64,000 bases of DNA, from the NCBI GenBank assembly GCA_036971475.1, contig JBAIZL010000006.1, forward strand, positions 136,804,731 through 136,868,730. Direction: 5' to 3'. The DNA comes from Prosapia bicincta. Lineage: Eukaryota > Arthropoda > Insecta > Hemiptera > Cercopidae. The notes beneath the pieces were generated by a model. The model ran no database searches. It worked only from the letters and a program-made list of their open reading frames with translations, and was not told the origin of the DNA. Position numbers and translations under genes: made by a program. Below, one piece after another: positions 23,746-34,728 of this stretch (position 1 is the stretch's first letter; every line of letters starts with the position of its first letter).

Positions 23746-23883
23746 GTGATTCGACAATGGTCAACGACCGAAAGGTGCCTCATCACTCAAGGTAAAATTA
23801 TTGCACTTAATGGTGGATAAAATTACTTACATAGTAATATATTAACTTCATAAAGTCAGTGCAACGGAAAAACAATGGATAAC
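23746..23883 (+). repeat. Direct repeat copy 2 (pLTR-like), with second hammerhead-like fold
   Basis: Second copy of the 23502-23642 repeat. The fold is retained at 23746-23786: stem I GTGAT/ATCAC, core TCGACAAT, stem II GGTC-AAC-GACC with a shorter loop, GAAA, and stem III AGGT/GCCT with one G-T pair replacing a G-C pair. Stems survive while the loop varies. Confidence 0.7.
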
Positions 23884-23895
23884 GTTAAATATCAA

Positions 23896-23896
<1 letters not shown>

Positions 23897-23927
<31 letters not shown>
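23897..23927. repeat. (TA)n microsatellite flanking PLE left end
   Basis: TA run immediately before the TAGGTTAGTT element terminus. Shorter TA runs also occur at 23649-23665 and 23704-23720. Confidence 0.9.
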
Positions 23928-23930
<3 letters not shown>

Positions 23931-24063
23931 GTTAGTTCTAGTAGAGCTTAAAGCTTATTTAGGAATTTTTGGACTAGATAGGAGACCGACACACTTACCT
24001 AATGGCAATAGTTCTAAACTGCAATCTCTTGGAAATAAACACATATGAAAACTTAACACACTA

Positions 24064-24101
24064 TTGAAATATTTCGATCAAAAATGATCTTCATCAGTCA
24101 A
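24064..24101 (-). ncRNA. Hammerhead-like fold in PLE left arm
   Basis: Mirror copy, on the minus strand, of the fold at 25131-25168: core CTGATGAA, stem II GATCA-TTTT-TGATC, GAAA, minimal stem III ATAT, and stem I TTGA/TCAA. It lies downstream of the endonuclease reading frame in that frame's own orientation, as expected for a 3' pLTR ribozyme. Confidence 0.55.
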
Positions 24102-24306
24102 GAGAGAGAAAAAGAAGAGAAAAACTGAAATGAACCACAGACGTGTATAAATATCCCAATGTCACAGATTTATAGTTTATGATATAGTGCTATATGTGAT
24201 TGGTGTAAATATTGATTACTTGAAACTAGATATTAATAGTCTGTCAGAAGGAAGGTAAATGGAGTTGTTAAAAATCATATAATTTTGGGGGAATGTAAAA
24301 GGAGTT

Positions 24307-24905
24307 TTATCTGATGTTGAGGTTAGGAGGCTCTCTAGATTTGGTGTACCACTGGTAGGATAGCTCCCATCTTCTCAATTCTGAAGGATTGCAATCAGGG
24401 GGGAGGGCCTTAATTATTTTGGTGATATAACAATCATTGAAAGATATGGTGTTGTGAGCACTAGCAGCTTGTTGAGCGGTTGGTCTGTCTACGTTCATGG
24501 TTCCATCGTCATGTCTGTGGCCATTCATTCTGATGCTCAGACCATCCGTAGTAAGGCCTTTGTACTGTACCAGGCAAAATTTACATTGCAACTGGTATAT
24601 TACATTTTTGGATGTACAAGTATGATGACCCTGAATCTTGAAGTCCACATTGGTTGCTAGGCTATGGAAACTATTTGTTGGGATGTGTATTGGACATGTC
24701 TTGCATCTAAGTCTATTGCACGGAAAGGAGCCATGAGGAGGTTTAGATGGTTTTTCAGTACTTGGATCTGGTAGTTTTGAATGTACTAAAATATTTTTCA
24801 AATTAAAAGGTTGTCTGAACCAAATATGTGGTGGATTTGAGAAAAGAAGGTGTGAGTGGAAGGTTGAAGAATCTTGAAGCCATCCTTTAATATTTTGTTC
24901 AGCTT
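24307..24905 (-). pseudogene. PLE GIY-YIG endonuclease C-terminal fragment
   Basis: Minus-strand frame. CTSKNVIYQLQCKFC is the CxxC-bearing GIY half; VQYKGLTTDGLSIRMNGHRH is the YIG half with the catalytic-region Arg and His; a tail SELRRWELSYQWYTKSREPP ends at a stop at 24307. The G of YIG is kept, but I is K in this copy (YIG in the 52-kb copy). RT and thumb are missing because the frame runs straight into the inverted right arm near 24905, so this copy is not autonomous. Confidence 0.85.
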
Positions 24906-25130
24906 CTTTTACATTCCCCCAAACTTATATCATTTTTAACAACTCCATTTACCTTCCTTCTGACAGACTATTAGTATCTAGTTTCAAGTAATCAATATTT
25001 ACACAAATCACATATAACAATATTTACACAAATCACATATATTACTATATTATAAACTATAAATCTGTGACATTGGGATATTTATACACGTCTGTGGTTC
25101 ATTTCAGTTTTTCTCTTCTTTTTCTCTTTC

Positions 25131-25168
25131 TTGACTGATGAAGATCATTTTTGATCGAAATATTTCAA
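25131..25168 (+). ncRNA. Hammerhead-like fold in PLE right arm, classical core
   Basis: Stem I TTGA (25131-25134) pairs with TCAA (25165-25168). The core is CTGATGAA (25135-25142). Stem II is GATCA-TTTT-TGATC (25143-25156). GAAA is at 25157-25160. Stem III is the very short ATAT (25160-25163), and T at 25164 is in the cleavage position. All core positions of the hammerhead consensus are present, with one extra A before stem II. PLE hammerheads with tiny stem III are known to work as dimers. Confidence 0.6.
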
Positions 25169-25268
25169 TAGTGTGTTAAGTTTTTATACGTGTTTATTTC
25201 CAAGAGATTGCAGTTTTAGACTATTACCATTAGGTAAGTCTGTCAGTCTCCTATCTAGTCCAAAAATT

Positions 25269-25270
<2 letters not shown>

Positions 25271-25332
<62 letters not shown>
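25271..25332. repeat. (TA)n microsatellite flanking PLE right end
   Basis: About 30 TA units between the PLE terminus and the VPS15 exon at 25380, leaving under 50 bp for the branch point and polypyrimidine tract. Confidence 0.95.
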
Positions 25333-25337
<5 letters not shown>

Positions 25338-25379
25338 GTGAACTAATAGTAGGAATTGAATAAATTTGTGTGGTTTCAG

Positions 25380-25499
25380 GCGATTGTGGGATTTATAAGC
25401 TCGCTGTCGCGTACTTTGAATGAGGTAGACGTTCAGTGTAAGGTGATGGCAGTCATCCAGCCTTACCTAAAACATCCATTAATTCAACTAGAAATTGAG
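25380..25499 (+). CDS. VPS15: VPS15/PIK3R4 exon, HEAT-repeat region
   Basis: Acceptor GTTTCAG|G, donor ATTGAG|GTAATG; 120 bp, phase 0 both ends. Encodes AIVGFISSLSRTLNEVDVQC, KVMAVIQPYLKHPLIQLEIE. It continues the WIRYGAVGFI segment of the previous exon and matches the family's [21 protein letters not shown] stretch. It sits only about 110 bp downstream of a PLE end and its TA tract. Confidence 0.93.
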
Positions 25500-25660
25500 G
25501 TAATGCTAACATTTATTATATTTGTACCTTAGACATTTACACAATATATCGATCATATAATTCTTAAATGTAGAGCTTTGCAATTCCAGATCTGTTAGTG
25601 CCAAGTCCTGACAGCTTTAGATGTGGTGTCTATTGCTGACTGATTTGCCTTTACTTCTAA

Positions 25661-26095
25661 CAGTTTTATGTGAAGTATCTATGTATGGTTTTATTTCAAA
25701 CAGTTTTATGTGAAGTATCTATGTATGGTTTTATTTCAAACAGTTTTATGTGAAGTATCTATATCTGGTTTACTTTCATTTCGCACAGTTTTATGTGAAG
25801 TATCTATGTATGGTTTTATTTCAAACAGTTTTATGTGAAGTATCTATATCTGGTTTACTTTCATTTCGCACAGTTTTATGTGAAGTATCTATGTATGGTT
25901 TTATTTCAAACAGTTTTATGTAAAGTATCTATGTATGGTTTTATTTCAAACAGTTTTATGTGAAGTATCTATGTATGGTTTTATTTCAAACAGTTTTATG
26001 TGAAGTATCTATATCTGGTTTACTTTCATTTCGCACAGTTTTATGTGAAGTATCTATGTATGGTTTTATTTCAAACAGTTTTATGTGAAGTATCT
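25661..26095. repeat. Minisatellite with mixed 40- and 45-bp units
   Basis: CAGTTTTATGTGAAGTATCT recurs every 40 bp (followed by ATGTATGGTTTTATTTCAAA) or 45 bp (followed by ATATCTGGTTTACTTTCATT plus TCGCA). About ten copies in the intron just after the 25380-25499 exon. Confidence 0.93.
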
Positions 26096-26274
26096 GTTCT
26101 GTACGTATGTTCCAATTAAAATAATACACAAAGTAGTAAAGAGACATTATCTTTTTAGTATAATAATAATCACATAAACATTACAATAGTACACACAACT
26201 TAATAATGTTCACTTATATGTGACCTTCACTGCTAATAACCTGTTTGTAGTTAATTCAGTGTTTCCACCTACAC

Positions 26275-28156
26275 AACATCTCCCTTCCAAGTTATACAAC
26301 TCAATTAAGGTGTATTATGATCTTCTAACAACATTAGGTTGAAATCAGTATTAGATGATTGACTTTTCTTCATCGTATTTTGAATAGTGCCTACAGTCTT
26401 CTCACTCATTCCATTACTTTTTGCATGGTGAGGGCTAGTAGTTACAACTTTGATGTCCCACTGTGAAGCAAAGTCTCTAAACACCACTGAGTCGAATGGC
26501 ATGTTGTCAGGCTACTATTATCTGTGGGATGCCATGAGTAACAAATATAGACCTTAAAGCTTTAACCACATCTAAGGCTGTTTTTCCATGTAAGTGTATA
26601 ACATCAATCCAAAACGATAGATAATCCACAACAATCAAATAGTTCTTATTAGAAAATTCCATTAAATTCATACCAATCTTCTCATAGGGTAATTTTGGTA
26701 CTTCATGTGGTAGTAATGGTTCCTTAGCAGGTCTATTTGTTTGACAATGAGGGCACCCATTGATAATATTTTCAATCTGTGCCAACATCTGAGGCCAGTA
26801 AAATACTCTACAAGCCCTAGCTTTTGTTTTCAAAAATCCTAAATGACCTGTATGTAACTTGTTTAACATTTCCTTTTGTAAGCTAAGAGGAACCATTTAC
26901 TTTTGATTAAAAAATACAAGACCTTTTGAAACATGAATATCATCTTTCAGTCTAAAATAACATCTAATATTATCTGGAAGACAATTTTTACTTGTAGGCC
27001 AACCTTGAAAATAATAATTAGTAAGAGTTTGCAATATAGGGTCACTCTGTGTTTCTTTAATAAATTTATGTTTTTTAGCTTCATTTATTTGCAAAATAGC
27101 TGCATTAGATGCTATCATATGATTTGTATCAAATAAGAATTTGCCTGTATCAGAATCTTCTGGTGAACTATTTTCGCAGTCACGAGACAATAGATCAGAA
27201 ATATACATTTCTTTTCCAGGAATGTGAAACAAATTAAGATCTATTTCACTAGCTTAAGAGCCATTCTTTGAAGTCTATTGGATCCAATTTGTGAAATCCT
27301 TTTCTTAAGAAGAGATACTAATGGACGGTGATCTGTTCTAACACTAACAGTTCGTCCATAAATATAAAGATGGAACTTTTGAGTTGCATATACAAGACTT
27401 AGGAGTTCTTTCTCTATCTGAGCATAATTTACTTCTGCTTTATTCAAAGCTCTCGATGCATAAGCCACTGGCTTGTTCTCCTGTAATATACAACATCCTA
27501 ATGCATGTTTAGATGCATCACACTCTATTGTAATTTTTTTTGTTGGATCAAAACAGCTAAGAATTGGAGCCTCATTGATAAGCAACTTTATTTTATTCAA
27601 TAAATCAGTATGATGTTTCGTCCATAGCCATTCAACATTCTTTTTCATCAGTTCTCTGAAAGGTGCTGTAATCTCAGCAAAATTAGGAATAAAAGCTCTT
27701 AAGATAATTTAGAAGTCCATGAAGTCTCAACAGCTCCTTGTTACAAGTAGGTATTTTAACTTGATTTATAGCTTCAACTCTAGAGGGATCTATTTTCATA
27801 CCATCACTATTAAATACAAATCCCAAAAACTTAACTTCATTAATGCGAAATTGAGTCTTTGAAGCATTAAGTTTTACGTTTAACTGGCGTGCTCTATCTA
27901 AAACAGCTTTCATTGTTTTATCATGTTCCTTCTGACATTTTGCTTTTATCAATAAATCATCAAAATATATTATTACGTTAGGAATGTCACCAAAATTCCT
28001 CATATTAATTTTTTGAAACTCTTCAGGGGCTATAGATACTCCAAACGGTAGCCTTAAAAATTTACACACTCCAAATGGTGTACCAAAGCCACAAAGATCT
28101 GCAGAAGCCTTATCCAATTCAATATTATAAAACCCATCTTTTAGATCTAACACAGA
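26275..28156 (-). pseudogene. Ty3/gypsy retrotransposon pol fossil (RT, RNase H, integrase), main part
   Basis: Minus-strand pieces in order: RT (27683-28156, with VLDLKDGF and the catalytic YFDDLLI near 27955); RNase H (27241-27648, ECDASKHALGC, YASRAL, RTDHRPLV); a GKEMYISDLLSR bridge near 27200; an HHCC integrase zinc domain (26700-26870, HTGHLG ... CPHC); and an integrase core fragment (26305-26502, HHAKSNGMSEKTVG). Frames are broken at about 27665, 27236, 26897 and 26505. No LTR was found. The RT is cut at 28156 by a BEL/Pao insertion and resumes at 34729 with the same reading frame. Confidence 0.88.
28152..28156. repeat. Target-site duplication, left copy (ACAGA)
   Basis: ACAGA immediately outside the left LTR; the identical ACAGA lies at 34729-34733 outside the right LTR. 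A 5-bp duplication is typical for BEL/Pao. Confidence 0.9.
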
Positions 28157-28555
28157 TGTTTGATAACAATAGTTTCGGAGGACCAATAATTATTATAATT
28201 ATATAAACTAATAGTTTGTACTTACGTGCACCGTGGAATACACACTTATCACACTCGTGTATAAATAAGCGATTTCTGGCCAGAAAACTTGTTCGTATTC
28301 CACGCACTGATCACATTCGATATAAACATTAATAAAATAGTTACATTCACGTATTCTAGTACCTAAGGTACGGAGATTGAAAAGTATAATAGTATACTAG
28401 AACGTAGGGGTATCTGTCTACACTCCCGAAAGGTCTAACCTGCTCTGCCTGGTTCAAACTGCAGAACCAACCTTATCACGGGTGAGCTTTGTCTGACTTT
28501 GGCGGCGGGTTTAAAATAAAAGAAATGAGTCTATATTAATTTTAAATACGTAACA
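28157..28555 (-). repeat. BEL/Pao 3' LTR
   Basis: 399 bp, TGTTTGATAAC to GTAACA on the + strand. Compared with the other LTR I count four substitutions (for example CTCGTG/CTCGCG and TACGGAG/TATGGAG). It contains TATAAATAAG-like sequence and GC-richer blocks near 28430-28510. Confidence 0.95.
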
Positions 28556-28698
28556 TACCGGGGGCCTTGAATCCTTCTAGGATTCAAAGAGAACTAACAC
28601 AAATATAATATTTTGAGAGTTTATAAAAATAAAAAGTTCATAAAGGAAAATAAAAATATCTCTTTTACAAAAAGTGAGCGCACTATGGCGCAAGTTCA

Positions 28699-31600
28699 TT
28701 ATGAGCGTAGTGGTAGAGGGAAAACCTTGTGAGCAGGTCTTGTCAAGGTTCCCTGCTTTGTCTTCAAATGAACCACTCTTACTACACCATCCTTTCCTGG
28801 AGAAACACTACTTATACTAGCCAAAGGCCATGCCAGAGGTGGTGCAGGTTGATGCACTAACACGAGGTCGCCGACGCGCAGGTTGACAGTTGGCACGTTC
28901 CACTTCCCCCGTTGCTGAAGAGTATGGATATATTCTAGATGCCATCTCTTCCAAATACGCTGGTGAAAGGCTTTGATTAGCTGCCAGTGCTTGAGTCGGT
29001 TGGCAGAAACGTTGAAAAGATCCTCTTCTGGAACTGAAACCAATGAAGATCCTCTAAAGAAGTGACCCGGGGTGAGTGCATTGAGGTCTGAGGCGTCGTT
29101 TGACAGAGGTGTGAGAGGTCTCGAATTCAAAATAGCCTCTACTTGAGTTGTGAGAGTGGAAAATTCACATAGAGTTAAAATATGTTCACCGATGACACGT
29201 CGGAGGTGATGTTTTGCACTCTTGATTGCCGCTTCCCAAAGACCACCTTGATGAGGAGCTGCAGGCGGGTTGAAATGAAAGTTGATATTGTGTTGTAATG
29301 AGAATTCAGCAAGAGGGGTTCGGCCTGAAGAGATGATGAGATTTTGTAAAGCATTATTCGCTCCAACGAAATTCGTTCCACAGTCAGAATTAATATTTGT
29401 GCAAAGACCGCGTCTAGACACAAATCGGGTGAGAGCGGCAATAAACCCATCTGTCGACAGGTCCGATACTACTTCAATGTGTACAGCCTTTGTCACAAGG
29501 CAAACAAAGATACAAATATATGCTTTTGTCAAGCGAATCGAGCGCAAATTGTGCATTTTTATGTTAAAAGGACCTCCGTAGTCAATTCCGGTGTTGAGAA
29601 ACGGACGAGAAGGAGTTAATCTTGCTTTTGGTAAATCACCCATGAGCGGAGATTTATTGTGAGGCTTGTGTCGGAAACATACAACACATTGAAAAATGCG
29701 AGAGCATATTACACTTCGGGCCGAGAGTATCCACACATCCTGTGCAAGAAGTGATTGAGTCAATTGAGCGCCCGAGTGTATTTTCGATGATAAAAATCAA
29801 TAAGAAGGTTGACGACATGATGTCGTTTGGGCAAAATCACAGGATGTTGCACATTCGTAGGAAGTTTTAAAGCGTTGAGACGTCCTCCCACTCGTAGGAT
29901 ATCATCCTTGTCGAGAAAAGGAGAGAGTCGGCGGAGTTGTGACGAGGCAGGTGTAGTTGGATCCTTCTTCATGGCAACGATGTAGTCTCTGAACGCTGAT
30001 TCTTGAACCATCTTGAAAATTGCCAGTCTTGACGCTCTCATTTCCAGAGTGTTGAGAGGACCATCGAGCTTTCTTGAATGACGAGCGTTATGAGTAAATC
30101 GCAAAATATAAGCCATCACACGCTGGAGTCGGCTAAAGTGAGAAAACTGAGTGAGGAGCTCCCATTCATGAGGAGCAGTTGATATGAGAGATATAGGTGA
30201 AATGGGTTTCTCTTCTCCTGTGTCAGTAAGTTTTGTAGGCATAAAATGAGATACAGGCCAGTTATCATTAGATTTTTGTAGCCAAAAGGGGCTGTACCAC
30301 CATAATGAGTGCTGTGGTAAATCTTTAGGAAGTAACCCACGCGACGCGCAATCAGCGGGATTATCTTCACTCGCTACGTGTCTCCAGTAATGAGAAGGCA
30401 CTAATTCTTGTATCTGGGCTACCCGGTTGGCGACAAACGTCTTCAATCGATGAAGAGGCGTTTGTAACCATGTCAGTGTTACTGTCGAATCACACCATAG
30501 AAATACAGAAGAAAATTCCACCCTTTTTTCATAAAGAGAGATAACATATCCCACTAGTTGGGCGAGTAAATGAGCTGCACTTAGCTCTAATCGAGGTACC
30601 GTGAGCCTTATCAGAGGGGCTACTCGAGTCTTCGATATTACTTGCCGAATTAACACAGAGTTGTCGCTAAGTTGGCATCTCAAGTAAACGACGGCGGCAT
30701 AACCGTTCTCAGAAGCATCTGAGAAACCGTGTAACTCAAAGTTTCTCGAGTGTGTTATTCGTAATGCACAAGGAATTACAATTTCTCGTAGAGTATTAGC
30801 CGAGTCTGTAAAGGTTTGCCATAATTTCAATTGTTCAGATGGAAGTGGTTCATCCCAGTTCAATCCTTTGATCCAGAGTAGTTGCATAAAACGCTTGGCC
30901 CACATAACAATGGGTGAGAGAAAGCCACAAGGGTCATAAATCTGGGCAATGATACCGAGAATTTGACGTTTAGTCCTGGAATTGTGAGGAAAATTCAAAT
31001 TATAGGTAAACGTATCGGTAGAGGGTGACCAGTGAAGACCTAATATAGTGAAATGTGGTTGTTTACTGCCTTGAAGGAATACAGGGGTCTCTAAATGAGC
31101 ATCAGGAAGATCTTGCAGCAGTTGACTGGAGTTAGATGTCCATTTGCGTAGTTCAAAGCCTCCGCGAGCCAGGAGCGAGATGAGTTGCTTACGGAGGCTC
31201 AAAGCCTTTTCTTCAGAGTCAGCTCCAGAGATGATGTCATCTACGTGCGTCGTAGATATTTGCAGCTTCAGGATAGGAGTCACCTTCGTCTGCAGCGAGC
31301 TGATGTAAGGTTCTAATGGCAAGATACGGTGAACAATTCACTCTGTAAGTCACTGTCGTGAGCTTGTAGATTAAAGAGGGCTGATCTGGACTTTCACGCC
31401 ATAAGATCATCTGATAGCACTGGTCATCAGGGTGCATTTTTACCTGTCTATACATTTGACGAATGTCACAAGAAAAAACAACGTTATGAATCCGAAAATT
31501 TAGTAATAAATCACAAATACTCGTTTGCATCTTTTTGCCTGTTAATAATATATTATTAAGAGAAATACCATTAGAGGTTTCAGAACTAGCATCAAATACA

Positions 31601-33906
31601 GTACGTAAACGAGTTGTGCTGCTAGACTCCTTTAAAACACCATGGTGAGGAAGGACGTAATGAGGTACAGTTAGATCAGTATTATGAGCGTATATCATGT
31701 GACCAGAGGCTAAGTAGTCAGCCATAAAATCAGTATATAGGGATTTAAATTGAGGTTGAGCACTAAATTTCTTCTCTAGAGAGTGCAGTCTTTTTTCTGC
31801 ATTTAAACGAGATTGACCCAGAGGAGGATGTTCAGTCTTGAATGGTAGTCGGACACAATATCGGCCAGATTGGTCCCGAGTGTGAGTGGCGAGAAAGTGA
31901 TCTTCACATAATGTATCTTCTTGAGAAAGCTTAGACACAGCAGGGGGTTCTTCCTGTTGCCAAAACCTTTGTAGTGAGTCGTGAAGGTCAATGTCGTTGA
32001 CAACTAGAAGTGTAGTTGATAATTGAGAGCTGGAGTTACTAAGAAGTTCACTGCCAGATAGACATGGTGCGTTACCCATTACTAAAAAGCCAAAGTGTGT
32101 GCCTATTAGCCTGGGTAAACCAGGTCCGAGGTTATAAGATTCTTGAGTAAGTATGAGTGGAAATAAAGCACCACCAAGAAGAACGTCTATGCCTCCTGGC
32201 AAGTGAAACGTAGGGTCTGCCAAAACATAAGGACGAACCTTGGAAAGAACTTCAGAGTCTACTTGTGTGCTTGGTAGGTTAACACATATTTTTTCCAATA
32301 TTAAAAATCTTTCATTAATTGAAATAACCTTGCCCCCAAGAGTTTCAACAGCAACTGAGGTGAGACCTTTTGAGCGTAAGGGTACCTGAGACAATCCTAC
32401 CACACTATGAGTGGTCTTAGTACGAGGAGCACACAATAATTGAGCAGCACGCTCGGTGAGAAAACAAGATTGACTGCCAGAGTCAACAAGAGCACGAAAT
32501 ACATGCGTAATACCGTTAACGAGTAGAGTGCCTAAGAGAACAGTATTAGAGATTTGAGACGTATTCTGCTTTTCTTGACAGGTCATAGTGATTGGAGAAG
32601 GGGTTATTTCCTGTTGAAATGTCGGAGAGTCTTGACGCGAAGTTTGAGGTGTGGTCCATTGCAGCATAGAGTAATTTTCAAAATGTAATAATGTATGATG
32701 ATTTTTGTGGCATTTGTAGCAACTAAACTTTGACCTACAGTCGTTAAGATGGTGAGTACCTAAGCATGAGGTACAACGCCCCTTTTCCTTTACAATTTTG
32801 AGACGGGATTTGGCGTCCGGACACGAATATACCTTATGGTCAATTTTATTGCATATAAAGCATGGATGAGGTTTAACTTTAATGGAGAAGCCTTCTCCAT
32901 AATTGTAGGACATCAGTGATACTTTTTTTTTAAAGTATTTATTTTGGGAACCAGAGGGGGTGCGTGATCCAGACGAGGGGGGTTTCGAGGTGAAAGGAGA
33001 ATGAAGATTGGCATCTTCAACTTCATTACATTCTTTACTTAAAAACTTAATAATTTCCGCTGCATCAGGTATTGTAGTGGAGTCAACTCTCTCTTGAGTA
33101 ACACTTGATGAACGGAAGTTTTCAAAACGGTTCCTAAGTTCACTATCCATTTTTCGTAAAAGCATAGCAGATAACAAAGGATTTTTACTAGTGATATCGA
33201 TAGCAAGACCTTTAAGAGCTTGTATATTTTCTGAGTATAAATTTACAAAATTTCTCATTTGTTTAGGCGTGTTGTTTACAGAGGGCAAATCTAAAATTTG
33301 ATTGAGGTGTAAAGTAACTAACCGCCTCGGCGAGTGATATCTTTCTTTTAATAAGTCATAGGCCACTTTATAATTGGCGTCAGAAATAGGGAGAGATTTA
33401 ATTAAATTTAGCGGTTCTCCAGAGATAACGCTCAATAAATATTAAAGTTTAGAAACTGCTGGTAACGATGCATTTTCATGAATGCTAGCGTTAAATATAT
33501 TAATGAATGACATCCATTCGAGAAATTCACCATCGAAATGCTTGAGTTCAAGCTTAGGCAGTCGTATATGTAACTGAGGAGTAACTATTTCACATTTAGG
33601 CCTTGTTGATGACATCTTACTTTCTATCGAATATACAGTAGAATTAACATAATCGACTAACTCGTTGATGCTGTTAAGAGGAGCGTAGTTGGGTTGAAAA
33701 TTCGGGTTAGCCTGTATTTCTAGTTCATGATAAATGTCTAAAATATCAGAAAATTTTTCACGAAGCCTATTTATAGATTTAGCGCGCACCAACAATTTTT
33801 GCAGAATTGACTTATCAGATGTTTTTTTTGTTAGATCAAAAATCTCTTGAATTTGACTAAATATATTGTCTTTCTTTGATTTAATAACTACCAAAGATTT
33901 TGCCAT
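28699..33906 (-). pseudogene. BEL/Pao Gag-Pol polyprotein with few disabling changes
   Basis: Domains in order on the minus strand. Gag starts at 33906 (MAKSLVVIKSKKDN) and includes the BEL-type DUF1759-like region. Zinc-knuckle CxxC/H clusters lie at about 32690-32870 (CFICNKIDHKVYSC and CYKCHKNHH). An aspartic protease with LVDSGSQSCF is near 32485. The RT runs about 31240-31760, with HVDD near 31240. Then come RNase H (30300-30760, GFSDASENGYAAVVY), an integrase HHCC part (CVVC near 29685) and core (GIDYGG near 29590, NSDCGTNFVG near 29385, GGLWEAAIK near 29245), and a C-terminal DUF5641-like domain. Breaks: one in-frame TAA near 33444, a frameshift near 31255 beside the RT active site, and a frameshift near 29763 at the integrase zinc region. 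Not functional as it stands. Confidence 0.92.
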
Positions 33907-34310
33907 GATTAAATGATGGTTTTATAGTAGAAGATGAGATAATTGCTTTAATATTTAAATTACAAAATGTTTTAAAGAGATTAGGCCTAAGAAAGTATAT
34001 GTTTAACGGAGAGATAAATAAGCCTAAGTAAACAACAAATCGACGTATGCTCAATGAGATAACCTTCTATAAACAACTGAAATCACTTTTCATAAATTCT
34101 TACAATTAATTTAAACCAACATATTAATGCACGCCAAAGCCAAACAAAGATGAGAGGATCAGCTGTTTCATATACTGCGACATGAAACTAGTTTTCCAGT
34201 GTTTGCATGCACAGACAAAGTTTGAAAAAACTTGTAGAAATTGTAGAATGAACACATATAATGAATTGTATTTTTTTTTTTTTGTAAATAGGTCTTAAGG
34301 CTTAAGATCC

Positions 34311-34325
34311 GGCCCGGCTGGACCA
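34311..34325 (-). other. Candidate primer-binding site of the BEL/Pao element
   Basis: On the minus strand TGGTCCAGCCGGGCC lies 4 nt inside the 5' LTR. It starts with the TGG expected from a tRNA 3' CCA end. I could not name the matching tRNA. Confidence 0.5.
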
Positions 34326-34329
34326 AATT

Positions 34330-34728
34330 TGTTTGATAACAATAGTTTCGGAGGACCAATAATTATTATAATTATATAAACTAATAGTTTGTACTTACGT
34401 GCACCGTGGAATACACACTTATCACACTCGCGTATAAATAAGCGATTTCTGGCCAGAAAACTTGTTTGTATTCCACGCACTGATCACATTCGATATAAAC
34501 ATTAATAAAATAGTTACATTCACGTATTCTAGTACCTAAGGTATGGAGATTGAAAAGTATAATAGTATACTAGAAAGTAGGGGTATCTGTCTACACTCCC
34601 GAAAGGTCTAACCTGCTCTGCCTGGTTCAAACTGCAGAACCAACCTTATCACGGGTGAGCTTTGTCTGACTTTGGCGGCGGGTTTAAAATAAAAGAAATG
34701 AGTCTATATTAATTTTAAATACGTAACA
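34330..34728 (-). repeat. BEL/Pao 5' LTR
   Basis: 399 bp, about 99% identical to 28157-28555, followed by target duplication ACAGA at 34729-34733. The 33907-34329 leader between this LTR and gag includes an A/T-homopolymer and the primer-binding site. Confidence 0.95.

Larger units (their letters stand above)
23928..25270 (-). mobile_element. Inverted-repeat Penelope-like element (family A), 5'-truncated
   Basis: The left arm (about 23962-24307) and the right arm (about 24905-25270) are near-perfect reverse complements, for example ATTTTTGGACTAGATAGGAG at the left and CTCCTATCTAGTCCAAAAAT at the right. The left end has an extra tail of about 34 bp (TAGGTTAGTTCTAGTAGAGC onward, 23928-23961) that the right end lacks. 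Both ends abut (TA)n. Between the arms only the C-terminal endonuclease part of the ORF remains. Each arm carries a hammerhead-like fold. Confidence 0.85.
28157..34728 (-). mobile_element. BEL/Pao LTR retrotransposon, nearly complete, nested in gypsy fossil
   Basis: 6572 bp bounded by 399-bp LTRs that start TGTT and end AACA, with 5-bp target duplications (ACAGA). The LTRs differ at about four positions (around 1%), so the insertion is young. The coding strand is minus: 5' LTR at 34330-34728, gag-pol at 28699-33906, 3' LTR at 28157-28555. It lies antisense to VPS15 in its largest intron. It interrupts the RT frame of an older gypsy element. Confidence 0.95.
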
